NCBI RefSeq assembly: GCF_004011695.2
Contig: NC_082420.1
Coordinates: 1,301,001-1,365,000, forward strand
Origin: Ascochyta rabiei
Lineage: Eukaryota > Ascomycota > Dothideomycetes > Pleosporales > Didymellaceae
DNA: 64,000 bases
Direction of reading: 5' to 3'
The translations under genes and the position numbers were made by a program. The notes beneath the pieces were generated by a model. That model had not been told where the DNA came from. It saw only the letters and a program-made list of their open reading frames with translations, and made no database searches. Of this stretch, positions 24,487-39,222 are shown piece by piece (within the stretch, counting starts at the first letter, position 1; each line of letters opens with the position of its first letter).

Positions 24487-25527
24487 TCATCGACGTAGTT
24501 GGTCCAATCTGCGCTGTAAATCTTCGAAAATATCTTCGGGGTCGTCAGGGTCGTGGGGGTTGTTGAAGTCGTGAGGATTGCCGTTGCTCAGCTGTTCCTC
24601 AATGCTGGCAGCTAGACTGATTCGATCATCAGCGTGACGTGCTTATGGTTTTGGATAGGAGGGGAGGTCTGCTTACAATCGTGTCCCCGAGGTGATGTAC
24701 TCCGTCATCTCCTCCCAAAGCCTTGGTTCGGAGAAGAACTGACCAGCCCATTGCTGACATTTCGAACAGCGGTTGGGTGCGTCTGCCCTTGTCACGTGAG
24801 GATCCGCCCATTGCCAGACTAGGCGTCTCGCTGTTGGGCGCATGAAGCGGTCGGCGTTGAGCATTTGTCTCAACTCAAGCGCTATGTGTGGAGTGGAATC
24901 CTCCCTCGACTCGGAGTATCCATCCTCGAGCAGACGGAGCCAGTCATCCAGTCGGTCAAGGTTGGCTTCGTATGATCTGTTTTTCAAAGGGCAGAGTACC
25001 TCCAGGTCTGCCAGGCTGCTCCATGGTGATGTTGCAACAAGAAACTCCAAAAACACACAGCCCAAGGAGAAGATGTCTGCGGAACGTCCACTAGGCTCGT
25101 ACTGCGCGACTTCGGGGGCGCAGTATCGTAGCGTGCCGCGCTCACGACTCTCGCTTGTACTGGTAAGACTCTTTGTAAAATCCTTTGCTGTGCCAAAATC
25201 GGTAAGCCACATGCCGTGCGGTGACAGGAGGACATTCGAAGGTTTGATATCCTTGTGTCGAATATTCTTCTCGTGAAGATAAGCCACGGCAGACGTTAGG
25301 CAACAGAAGAGTGAGTTTTTCCACCTTTCCAGCATGAGGTCGAAGTCCTCTTTCTTCATGTCATGCTCGTCGAATATCTCTTGAACTGCCATTCTGCGTT
25401 TGGCCGTTTTCTGTTCTGCCTCCGACGGACTGATGTCTAGCGCGTCTTGCGGCGTTTCCTCCATAAAACTAGGGACTCCCCTGTAGGAGAACAAGGCCGA
25501 TTGTGGGTGGTCCTTTAGGAGTTCTAG
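24487..25527 (-). pseudogene. Protein kinase gene, 3' part, cut off by a retrotransposon
   Basis: C-terminal two thirds of a eukaryotic-type Ser/Thr kinase whose 5' part lies at 30803-31431. The open frame runs from the target-site copy at 25523-25527 to 24677, then a 60-nt intron (24676-24617, GTAAGC...AATCAG) and a last exon 24616-24487 ending in an acidic tail (HDFNNPHDPDDPED). It keeps the catalytic loop RHKDIKPSNVLL, the metal-binding LTDFGTAKDF, and the activation-segment end RYCAPEV. Read without the element and with one copy of the duplication, the two parts form one continuous frame of about 534 codons, so the insertion is the only break I see. A functional full-length kinase is not expected from this allele. 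Confidence 0.9.
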
Positions 25528-25687
25528 TGTTGCGGTATCAATTAGGTGTCAATCGGACCGTCTACCCACGGCAGACGGCCCTAGCTTAGTTGGTCTCGGG
25601 ACAGGTATATATTGCACTCTCCTAGCTAGACAGCAATATAGCGCAGTCTTTCTATTATTCCCTACAGCAGCTAGTTACGCCGCCACA
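25528..25687 (+). repeat. 5' LTR
   Basis: 160 bp, TG...CA ends, preceded by TCTAG. It has a TATATATT motif about 85 nt in. It differs from the 3' LTR at five positions. Confidence 0.97.
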
Positions 25688-25700
25688 GTTATGAGCCTGG
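25688..25700 (+). other. Primer-binding site, initiator-tRNA anticodon type
   Basis: GTTATGAGCCTGG abuts the 5' LTR. Its complement, CCAGGCTCATAAC, contains CTCATAA, matching the anticodon loop of initiator tRNA-Met and not the tRNA 3' end. Drosophila copia and yeast Ty5 prime in this half-tRNA way; the match here is to remembered tRNA sequence. Confidence 0.65.
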
Positions 25701-25775
25701 AAGCCTTTAGTTAATTGCTGCGTTTACCTATTTATATACAGCCTGTACAACTGGCTGTCAACACAACTAGATTAA

Positions 25776-28700
25776 TTGTTAACCCGTCAAATAGAGCACG
25801 TCCTAAGAGATAGCACAATAAGTGCATATAAGCAGGACCTGCTAGTAACAAAGACGTTAGTTATACTCAGCAAGCCTGATAACTGGGAGAAGTGGTTGTT
25901 TGTAAGAAAGGACACAGCAGACAGAGACAACCTGTGGCCGTACGTTAACCCAAGTCTGTCAGTAGACGAGCTGAGGAAGCTACAAGATAAGAAGCCACAG
26001 GAGAAGCCTGTGTGGAGGTTTAAGAAAACTCAGGTATCTAAAGAAGAGCAGGACGATATTGACATTAAGGATCTGTCTGCTGAAGAGATATCAGTCTACA
26101 ACACGTGGGCAAGGAGGTTTAAGCGTGAGGAGGCAAGATAGTTACAGAGAGAGAAGGCCTTAAGAAGCTTCAACTCTGAGATTGCCCGGACAATCGACGT
26201 CAAGCACCTGGATCTTATTGTCAGCTGCTCAGACCCGTACAGTCGATTGACAACGCTTAAGAAGCACCTCTGCCCATCAGTAGGTGAGCGGAATCACCAG
26301 CTACGCAGCCGCTACAGAGCTGTGTGTACGAGACCAAGGAGAGCAAATCTGGATACCTGGTTTAACGAGTAGGTGACAATCACCAGACTCCTGACGGAGG
26401 CCAAGATGCCCAAAGTGGATAGTAACCGATCTCAAGAGGACTTCATACTGTCGATCAGGGGCCTTGACGATAGCTGGGCAGCTACACAGCTGCATGAGCT
26501 AATCAGGAAGGACCAGAGAGGAGAGCAGTACACGTCAACCGCAGATCTTGTGGCTGAATTTTGGTCTTACTATCGACGCACACGTCCAATTGCATCATCT
26601 CTTGGCACGTTTGCAACGTTAGGTGTTGCACCCAGCACGGCTAGCACACCTAGCACAGACAACCTAACAGCCTTAGGTAGATCAACACGACGTACGGCAT
26701 GCCTGTGTGGGAATAGCCACAGATTCAAGGACTGTCAATACGTCAACTACAGCCTACGGCAGTCTAATTAGACGCCAGATGCAGCAGTAGAGAAGAAGTT
26801 TAACGAGCTACGCCAGGCTGAGACTACTATGGCTAAGGCACTTAGACACGTAGAAGCTCGCCTTAGGAAGAACGGCAAGCAAGAAACAGAGAGTAAGAAG
26901 CAGTCTGTAATCAGCATGGATAATGGCCAGCCAGTCAGGAGCACGACCCACTGCAATGCTATGCTACAGACTACAGCTATAGCTAATCAGAGTCAGCCGC
27001 CGCTACTCACTAGGTAGATACTAGATCCAGGTTCAAACTGTCACGTAACAAACACTAGAGGATCCAATTAGACTACAACTATAAAGGGAGGACCTACAGA
27101 CTACGTGTACGCTGGCGGAGTGCTAGCACAGATAGAGGAGTGGGGTGAGGTAGTACTCAACGTTAAGACGCTAACAGGAAGAAGCCAGATAAAGTTGACG
27201 TACGTGGCCTACATCCCTGGATTCTTCACAAGCGTGGTTGGATTGTCACGTAGCAGGCCTCTAGGAGTACACTTTGACTCAGGACGTGACTGCCTATACC
27301 AGGAGAAAGCGTCAAACGTTATATGTCTATTACAGTACCAGGATAGACACTGGTTAATTAACAATAAGAAAGAGCAGGCACTGCAGCTGGCTCTATTGTT
27401 AGTGTATGCGACACGATATCCAGTACCCAGGCTGTTACAAGACGAACAGAAGCCACTAACAGTCACCTAGAAAGATGCCTATAAGCTCCTTAGCCACGTA
27501 AGTCAGAAGGCAGTAGCTCAATTAAGCAACCACGTCGACGGGATACAGGTTGAACAGCACCCTAAGGCACCCCAATAGGACACGTGTGAGACGTGCATAC
27601 AGGCAAAGCTACACAGGATAGTCAGCTAACAACCACCTAGGGAGCCAGCCATCCGTCCATTCTATAGACTTGGCATTGACCTTGTTTAATTGCGTGAGAG
27701 AACAGAGCGCTGTTACAACAGAGACCTGTAGATGTTCTATGCCGTTGACCAGTACACGTCTTGGCACGAGGCGTGCTGCCTACCAGATAAGAGCTCAGTA
27801 ACGCTGAGGCGTGCTGCAGAGAGACTACTGGCGAAGATTAGACGTCAGTACAATGCTGATGTGTCAGTTATAAGACTAGACAGTGACTGTGGCTATAGTG
27901 AGATGCTACAGATATTCAGAGACCTTGGTATTGTTGTAGAACCAAGAGCCGAGTACACTGAGGAACAGAACGGACTCACAGAGAGAGCCGGCAGCACGAT
28001 TGTCACGAGGGGACGGGCTATCCGGATCGGCAGAGACCTGCCTATAGAGTTAACTAACAAGTGCTGCATAACAGCTGTATATCTCCTCAATCGCACGCCT
28101 ACAGAAGCACTGTCCTGGAGAACTCTATATAAGGTTGTCCACGGACGTAAGCTAACAGTTGCTCACCTAACTACTATTAGATCCCAAGCATACGCGTTAA
28201 ACACGAAGCTGAAGCGCAGGGAGAAGCTACAATCACGTGCGTTAATGGGACAGCTAGTAGGCTATGACTCTACAAATATCTATCGCGTGTGGATGCCGAC
28301 GCTGCAGAGAGTATTGAGGACACGGGACGTGGTCTTCCTGCCGTCAGAGCACAGCATGGAGGAGGTTTACCCAGAGAGACAGAGACTACGTGAGATTGCT
28401 ACTGTTCTCAACATCCCAGAAAATCTAGAGGAACCAGAGCAACTTATAGGGGAGTCACACGTCAGTGAAATCATTCCTAGTTAAGAAAACGTCAACAAGA
28501 CAGAGGATGCCCATAAGGCAGAGAGCGTTGACGAAGCAGAGAGTCAGCTAATGAATGAGATGGCTGGTCATCGAGAGTCACAGAAGGAAGTGACAGAGAG
28601 TACAGAATGGCTACCGACGCCTAAGGACACACCCAAGCCGAGTTATCTGCTGGATGGCAACAGAGAGATAGTTGAGAGTAGTCAGGAGAGTGGCAGCATG

Positions 28701-30599
28701 CCACGAGGCTGGCAGACTCTTATGCCTGAGGCAGAGGCTCCGGATCAACGATCGAATAACGCTCTAAGGAGAGAAGAGATCAGCAGCCAGATTGACGAGG
28801 CAAACGTGCTGACGTCAAGGAGACAGAGACGCCCGCTGGGATCGTACTACACAGCATTTGCACTGGCTGTCAATCTGTCAGAATCTCAGAAACTTATGGG
28901 CGAAGCGCCACGCACAAGGCTGCACAGAGACAGGCTCCCAGCACCCCCACAACAGTGGAGAGACCTAGAGAAGCACCTGCACGGACAGGAGTTCAGAGAG
29001 GCAGCTTATGCTGAGTTTGCTAGCTGTTAAGAGAAGGGATACTTTGCAACCACGTCAGTAACAGCAGCAGCAGCAGCCGCTGAGGCACAGATACTCCCTC
29101 TGAAGTGGGTATTCACATACAAGTTTAACAAAGATAGGTACCTCTACAAGTACAAGGCAAGACTTGTTGTCAGAGGAGACCTCTAGAACGAGTGGGGAGA
29201 CACGTACGCAGCCACACTGGCAGCACATGTATTCAGATCTCTAATGGCTATAGCTGCCGCATTTGGCCTTCAGGCGTATCAGTATGACGTGCTAAACGCG
29301 TTCCTGAATGCACCACTAGAGCAGCTAGTCTACGTTCGTACACCAGAACCGTTCGTAAGACAGATAGGCAAGCTACTTGAACTTAAGAGAGCCCTATATG
29401 GCCTTAAGGACGCACCACAGCTTTAGTTTAAGCACCTGAGCAGAACGCTGGTGAACCTAGGGCTGAGACTAATCAAGGACGTGCCGTGTCTATTTACAAG
29501 CGAGCATTTGATTGTGTTCTTCTACGTAGATGATATTGTTGTTCTGGTACACCTACAGCATCTCAGCCATTACAGCTAATTTGAGAAGCAGCTGCAGGCA
29601 ACGTACAACGTGCGAAGACTAGGTGCCCTAAAGTGGTTCCTAGGTGTACAGGTACTTAGAGACTAGGAAGCAGCATCTATATGGCTGGTACAGGACTCTT
29701 TTATTAACAAAGTGTTAGCCAAGTTTAACTTAGCACAGACGTCAGGGAGATACCCAGTGGTACCGTTAACTGAGAGCTACCTGCCGTTGAGCACAGAGGA
29801 GCCAAACGCCAGCCGCACACAGATATACCAGCAGCTAGTTAGCTTACTAGCCTACATATCAACCTTTACGAGACCTGACGTGTCGCAAGCACACTCAGTC
29901 CTAGCACGTCATCTACAGAACCCTGGGCAGAAGCACGTAGCAGCTGCTAAGCACGTCTGGAGATATCTGATAGGTACAAAGTACTTGGCTATTAGAGCAT
30001 GCAACAGAGCAAGGAGCAGTACCACATACATCAGCTAAATCAATAATCTGTTAACGTTCTATAGAGCATCTGATGCAGCGTTCGCTGACAATGAGGAATC
30101 CAGACAGAGCTTATATAGATACCTGTTTAAACTGTATAGTATGTGTATAGACTGGAAGGCGACACATTAACGCTCAGTTGCCAAGTCTACTACAGAGGCA
30201 GAGCTTATGGCTCTCTCCGTGGCTGGGGGGGAGATAGAATGGTGGAACAGAGTGTTCAAACACCTTAGGTTCAATCCTGACGTGAAGCCAGTCATCTACT
30301 GTGATAATCAGCAGACAGTAGGCATAGTTACAAAGCAGGAGGACAGGCTACACACGAAGCTACGCCACGTTGACACGCATTAGATGTGGCTTAGGCAGGA
30401 GGTACAGCACAGTCGTATAGACGTTGCCTGGTGCCCTACAGCAGACATGCCAGCAGACGGCCTTACTAAGACTCTAGTACAACAGAAACACAAGAGATTC
30501 GTCTAACAGCTTAGATTAGAAGACGTTAAGCATCACCTTATAGACAGCACTCAGGAGGCTAGGATACTAGATCTAGCAGGCCTCACCGGGTGGTACTAG
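25776..30599 (+). pseudogene. Degenerate copia gag-pol polyprotein frame
   Basis: One frame, about 1,600 codons, no apparent frameshift, 20 in-frame stops (12 TAG, 8 TAA, no TGA). The true start codon is not evident; translation is readable from about 25776. Gag ends in a zinc-knuckle-like CLCGNSHRFKDC. The protease site reads LDPGSNCHVTN. Integrase has the HHCC remnant (CETCIQAKLHR) and the D...D...E core (AVDQYTSWHEA, IRLDSDCGYSEM, EYTEEQNGLTERA). RT shows KARLVVRGDL, LYGLKDAPQL and FFYVDDIVVL; RNase H shows STTEAELMALS and YCDNQQTVG. Stops fall where related elements commonly have Gln (for example before MWLRQEV) or Trp (after APQL), consistent with C-to-T change at CpA on either strand. 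Confidence 0.93.
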
Positions 30600-30631
30600 G
30601 TAGATAGATTCAGCCTTGTTGTTCACGGCAG

Positions 30632-30642
30632 CTGGGGGGGAG
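30632..30642 (+). other. Polypurine tract
   Basis: CTGGGGGGGAG immediately before the 3' LTR; expected start site for plus-strand DNA synthesis. Confidence 0.75.
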
Positions 30643-30802
30643 TGTTGCGGTATCAATTGGGTGTCAATCGGACCGTCTACCTACGGCAGACGGCCCTAGC
30701 TTAGTTGGTCTCGGGACAGGTATATATTGCACTCTCCTAGCTAGACAGCAATATAGCGCAGTCTTTCCATTGTTCCCTACAGCGGCTAGTTACGCCGCCA
30801 CA
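30643..30802 (+). repeat. 3' LTR
   Basis: 160 bp, followed by the target duplication TCTAG (30803-30807). Confidence 0.97.
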
Positions 30803-31431
30803 TCTAGCAAAGTCAAGAAATGTGCGAGATCACAGTGTGCCACGGGCCAGATCAAGAGGCCAAGATAAGGGGATTGAAAATAGGTTCCCACAAGTCGTAC
30901 GATGTGATGGTGGCTTTGATCCTTCAAAACTTCAATTTCCTTTTTCAAAAAGTCTTTCGGACCTTGCCGCTGCCATATTTTCTTTAGTGCCAAGTTGATG
31001 CCTTTGCACGTGACTTGCACGACTTCGCCGGTGAGCCCATAGCCAAGCGTTCGTATATGCTCGAGAGGCAGTTGCTCGTTCCGCAAAAACTGGGCATCAA
31101 AGCCCCTTCCGCACCAATCTTGTTCGATCGCACTTGGATCACCATGGGTAGCGTAGACGTCGTCCCAGCCGGAGGCGTGAGAAGAATCAGGGTCGCTGGA
31201 AGTTTTGTGTATGTTGAAGAATTGAGCTTCTTCGACATTGTCAAAGATTCGCTGTGCATTATTGAGATGAGCATCTACCTTACGAACGCACTCGCGTAAA
31301 AGTGTCAAGTTTCGTCTCGCCTCGATTGTATTGTAGGCATTAAGAGTGATTGGAATTCGTTGAGATGCACGCTCTGTATTTGTGTGGAAGCTGGGGGGCT
31401 CGTCGTCCATGGAGACTGTTCCTTCTGCCAT
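30803..31431 (-). pseudogene. Protein kinase gene, 5' part, cut off by a retrotransposon
   Basis: Starts at an ATG at 31431 and stays open to the LTR. It holds an N-terminal helical region (about 1-120) and the kinase N-lobe: the glycine-rich loop GYGLTGEVVQV, the ATP-anchoring Lys in LALKKIW, and the alpha-C Glu in KKEIEVLKDQ. The frame then meets the LTR and stops after a few foreign codons (LLDVAA). The hinge region is HCDLAHFLTLL, so the insertion lies just after the hinge, between the N-lobe and the catalytic loop found at 24487-25527. A transcript stopping in the LTR would encode a non-catalytic fragment of about 213 residues. Confidence 0.9.
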
Positions 31432-32561
31432 CTCTGCACAGCCGGACGAAGCTCAGGTGGGTTCTCAAAGTGTGGCTCTCGCGGCCAATGGTCTCTGGAC
31501 ATCAAGGAGCCAAAGTGTATGTGGTAGAAGTGGTAGGTGGGGGTTGACGACAGCACGGAGGTTGCAGGCTGCCAGAGCTTCGTAGAGTTGGCGGGCTGCC
31601 TGTGGGGATCAGCAACCATTGGTTGGTTGAAAGCCGCTTACGTAGGACGCCAGGCACTTTTGTTTTTATCGACCTTTCTGTCCGCTCACATCACACTTGT
31701 GAGGCTCTTTACACTTGCCTAGATTCAAGTGTCAAGGGAGCAGCCAGGATGCTGTTGCTCTCGCCCGTGTGAAGGCGCGCGGGTGTGCAGATCAGAGGAA
31801 ATTGGCGGACGATGCATGAATGAGGAAAGCATCTCCGGCGGCTTGGCAAGACGATGGCGGGAAATCCACCCTTTGTGTTTGGAATGATGGACTACTATGA
31901 TGTGCTAAGTAAGATGCAGGGCGGGATCCAGACCGTTGGCGAGGGACCTGTTGAAGGCTGTTCGAGTCATGGTAGTTGGTAGAGTTGAGACGTAGGCGTC
32001 GAGGAACGTCGACGGTTCTCCCTCCACGATTGGGCGCAGATGTGAGGGATTTCCAGAAAGCGCGCAAACGGAGCATCTGCACCCCAGACGGCAAGTGATG
32101 CAAAGACGAGCATGACGCCCACTCTGGCAGGGAAATCGGAGGTGCATAAGTAGCGCGTCCGTCATGGCACATGCAAGGCTTGCTCGCGACATCGTGGGTG
32201 ACGGGGCGCACTCATTGGCTGGGGCGCGAGTAGAATGGTGGGAAGGAGATAAGACGAAGGCAGTGTGGCAGGCTGGCAGGCTCCTGATCACTTGGTGACT
32301 GGTCTCAGCACGGCGGCGAAGAACGGCAGGGCGGAATGAGAGGCGGTGAGTCGGGGGTGGTACGAAATTGGTGGCAGCCGAGGACCAGGACCAGGACCAG
32401 GACCAGGACCAGTCGTGGGTCGGCGGCGGACCACCCCTGTACGTACATAGTCGACGGAGACTGCTGTGGACAAAGTGCGGCCACCACCACGCCCTCCCTC
32501 GTCTCGCCCCGGTGCTGCCTCGCGGATTGCTGCTCCGTACGAAAGGCGTGAGGGCGCTCCA
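31432..32561. other. Intergenic, divergent upstream regions
   Basis: Between the kinase gene start and the YVC1 start. It contains a perfect AGGACC hexamer tract (32381-32412). An open minus-strand frame at 31305-31619 overlaps the kinase start in another frame and could contain a 5' exon, but I found no convincing splice. No other gene recognised. Confidence 0.45.
32381..32412. repeat. AGGACC hexamer, five copies
   Basis: Perfect tract about 150 nt upstream of the YVC1 ATG. Confidence 0.9.
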
Positions 32562-36225
<3,664 letters not shown>

Positions 36226-37586
36226 ACGCAGCGTGATGATGCACGCTAACCTATTCATGTCCGAATCTGTCCTGCGTTTGCGCGGCCTATGCATGGTTTG
36301 CGGGTGGACGTTGTTTTTTCCCATCATTGGCTTTTTTGTTTTCCCATTGTATTGCACTGTATTGCGCTGCATGGCATTGCATCCCGTGCATTGCCCCCTC
36401 CTCCTCCTCCTCCTCCTCCTCCTTTGCTTTTGCTTTTCGGTCTCGGTCGTCCTGTCTTCTCTTGTTTTTCGTCTTCTACGATGTCACGGCTTGTTCCCGC
36501 TTTCGAGAAACATATACCCCCCTTAGGGATTTGCGGCTGAGACGCGGGTGTGGCGTTTAGTTGGGCATCTTGGGTTGGTCGGTCGTGTGTCTGTAGTATC
36601 ATGCTGTGTATTTGTGCGGTCTAATGATGGAATGTTTATGTTTGTGATTGAAACGTCTACATGTCAGTGCTTGTTGCGTGGAAATGATGACCAGGATTCG
36701 AAATCTTCCTGTTCAAGATGTGCAGTTTCTTTTGTGGGTGCGCGGGTGGGGACGGGACGGGTGGGAAGACAAGGCTGGAAAGCAGCTTAGTGACTTGAGC
36801 GGCGGTGGTAACGGTGCTGCAGTTGAAACAAGAAGACTGGCTTTCTACCAAATAGCCTAGACGAAACACTGCGTCTGGCAGACGTGGTCAGCTTGTCGAG
36901 ACGGATGTCTAACATCCGAGGTCAGGGAGTGGTTCGCACGTGGGCAAGTCTGTGACGAGATGAACGTATCTAGCTGGAAGCGTGCATTTGAGCCAGAGCG
37001 TGGGAAACCACGAGCACAGAAGGCAGATTGAATCTTACAAACCATGCCTCAAGCGTGCTGCAAGCACGACATGAAAGCAGCTCTTCCGTGAGCAATGACT
37101 GCTTTGGGCAGGCATGTGTTGGAAAGACCTGTCTACCTACTCAACATCCGAGGTTCAGGGACCGGCCTCGCACATGGAGAATGACAAGTTCCTTGCTTCC
37201 CCGGATGGGCTAGGCGTCATGGCGGACTTCCAACGCTTCTGACTGGCTGACGGGGTCGCGTGACACGCTTTGCCTTCCTGGCACATCACACGCCCACGTC
37301 AGACCCAACTTCAACACCCTTTGACCGCCTCCACGATTTCCGACTCGCTGTCGCGCCGCTAGGCAGTGAACGATGGCATGGCTGGTGGGGCACATGCCCC
37401 CGTCGATGACTAGCAGGGAAACGACGTGTGGGTGAAGCTGGGTCTCGGCGTAGTTGCTCTCATTAATCCATCATCATCCCGCCGTTCACGCACCACTTTT
37501 CTTCTTCTCTTGATATCCTGTAGATGGTGGCTTGCTAGATCTCATATTCCACCTAGCAGACAATCTCGCTGTGCACTGTAGCCGCC
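36226..37586. other. Intergenic, promoter of the glucoamylase gene
   Basis: 1.36 kb. It holds a CCT/CTC triplet tract at 36396-36423 in the YVC1 3' flank. No gene recognised. Confidence 0.5.
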
Positions 37587-39222
37587 ATGCGAACCAGCAC
37601 CCTCTTCCTCGCATCCTACGCAACACGCACATATGCCTTCTCAATACCGCCATTGCCTCACCTCCATTTCCTCGGAGTCGCTAGTGCGGGGCAACAGCAG
37701 CAGCCACTGCAAGATACACTCGATACGTGGATACAGCAGGAGGAGCGGATAGCGCTGGATAGACTGCTGGCGAATGTCTCTCCAGGTGGGCGCAATGTCG
37801 AAGGACAGGGCGTAGCACATGGCACAGTAGTTGCCAGTCCGAGCCAGGATGGCCCAGATTACTGGTATCAATGTATGCCAGGAGGACTAACAGTCATGTG
37901 CCCAATCTGACATTCTCGTAGGGGTTCGAGATGCCGCAATCACCATGAACACCCTCGTCGACGTATACGCCGATGACACGTCTTCTCCATTTGCAGCGTC
38001 ACTCTCCACGACACTGGACGCCTACACATCACTGCAGCAAACTATTCAGCACACACCCAACCCTTCCGGTCGCTTTGACGACCTTTCGGGGCTTGGCGAG
38101 CCCAAGTTTGAAATCGATGGCACACCATTCACAGGTTCATGGGGGCGTCCCCAGCGAGATGGCCCAGCTCTGCGTGCGCTTACGCTCATCCACTACCTGC
38201 GCGAATACAACGCGTCACACCCTACACTGTGGACCTCGTCTCGAGCCGACGACTTCTTTGCCTCTTTCTACGAGGCAAGCATGCCGCCCACCAGCGTCAT
38301 CAAAGCCGATCTCGAGTACGTGAGCCACTTCTGGAACCAATCTGGATTTGATCTCTGGGAGGAAGTCGAAGGGCTGCACTTCTTCACGCTTATGGTCAGC
38401 GCGCGCAGCTTGCGTGAAGGCAGCCAGATCGCCCGCGCGTTTGGCGACCTTGGCGCGGCGGACTGGTACACGCTGCAAGCTGGGTACATTGAGAACCTGC
38501 TCTCCAAGTTCTGGAACAAGCAAAAGGGCCATCTGGTTGAGACGCTGTGGAGCAAACGATCCGGCTTGGACTGCGGTCTTTTGCTTGGCTCGCTGCATGC
38601 TTTGCCTGCTGATGGCTCTGACGAAGACACTGTCTACCCGCCATGGTCAGATGAGGTTCTTGTGTCTCTCCTCGCACTCACGCGTGATCAGAAGGATCGC
38701 TTCCCTATCAACAGCAGTCCTCAGTCCTCATCCGGCGATGATGACGATGAGGCGAATGCCGATGACGAGCAACCCTTCGAAGGCACAGGCCTAGGTCGTT
38801 ATCCCGAAGACAAATACAACGGCTACTCCAGCACCCACCACGGGAACCCTTGGTTTCTCTGCACCTCCAGCGCTGCCGAGATCCTCTACCGCACCGCATC
38901 GCACTTCTCTTCAATCTCCCACCTAACCATCTCGCCCACTTCTCTCCCCTTCTACACCTCGCTCCTCGCCTCTTCCAGCCTCGACATCGACGAGGGAACC
39001 TACGGGCCCAGCGACGCGTTGTTCCATTCCATCCTCGAGCGTCTCCGCGCTGTGGGTGATCAGTTCCTGGCAGTCGTGAGAAGCCACGTCGATGCTGAAG
39101 GCAGCATGAGCGAGCAGTTCGATCAGAACACCGGATTCATGACGGGTGCGCGCGATCTGACTTGGAGTTACGGGGCCTTTTTGCAGGCTGTGCGGGCGAG
39201 GAAGAGGGCGATGAGCGCGTGA
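37587..39222 (+). CDS. Secreted glucoamylase, GH15
   Basis: Releases glucose from starch and maltodextrin ends. Exons 37587-37872 and 37922-39222 (49-nt intron) give 528 aa and join as DYWYQWVRDAAITMNTLV, the start of the GH15 barrel. A likely signal peptide is followed by a His/Pro/Gln-rich spacer. The general acid is E242 in FDLWEEVEG and the general base is E493 in SMSEQFDQNTG; the barrel closes with ARDLTWSYGAFLQA. The sequence ends soon after, so there is no starch-binding CBM20 domain. An acidic insert (SGDDDDEANADDEQ, about residue 375) is unusual for the family. Confidence 0.95.

Larger units (their letters stand above)
25528..30802 (+). mobile_element. Complete Ty1/copia LTR retrotransposon, RIP-degraded
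   Basis: 5,275 bp with 160-bp LTRs (TGTTGCGG...GCCGCCACA), flanked by the 5-bp duplication TCTAG at 25523-25527 and 30803-30807. Directly after the left LTR is GTTATGAGCCTGG; before the right LTR is the purine tract CTGGGGGGGAG. One reading frame carries gag, protease, integrase, reverse transcriptase and RNase H in the order integrase before RT, which defines the Ty1/copia group. LTRs differ at 5 of 160 sites, all transitions, 4 of them in CpA/TpA or TpG/TpA context. The frame has 20 in-frame TAG/TAA stops. The element is inserted in the kinase gene in the opposite orientation and is not autonomous now. Confidence 0.97.

Noticed and set aside
25776..30599. TAG/TAA as reassigned glutamine codons or programmed read-through in the retrotransposon
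   Set aside because: All host genes here use TAG/TAA as stops, one stop replaces a Trp, and the LTRs show the same CpA bias; RIP explains it more simply.
31305..31619. Possible extra N-terminal exon of the kinase gene
   Set aside because: The frame overlaps the kinase start in another phase and no plausible donor-acceptor pair joins them.
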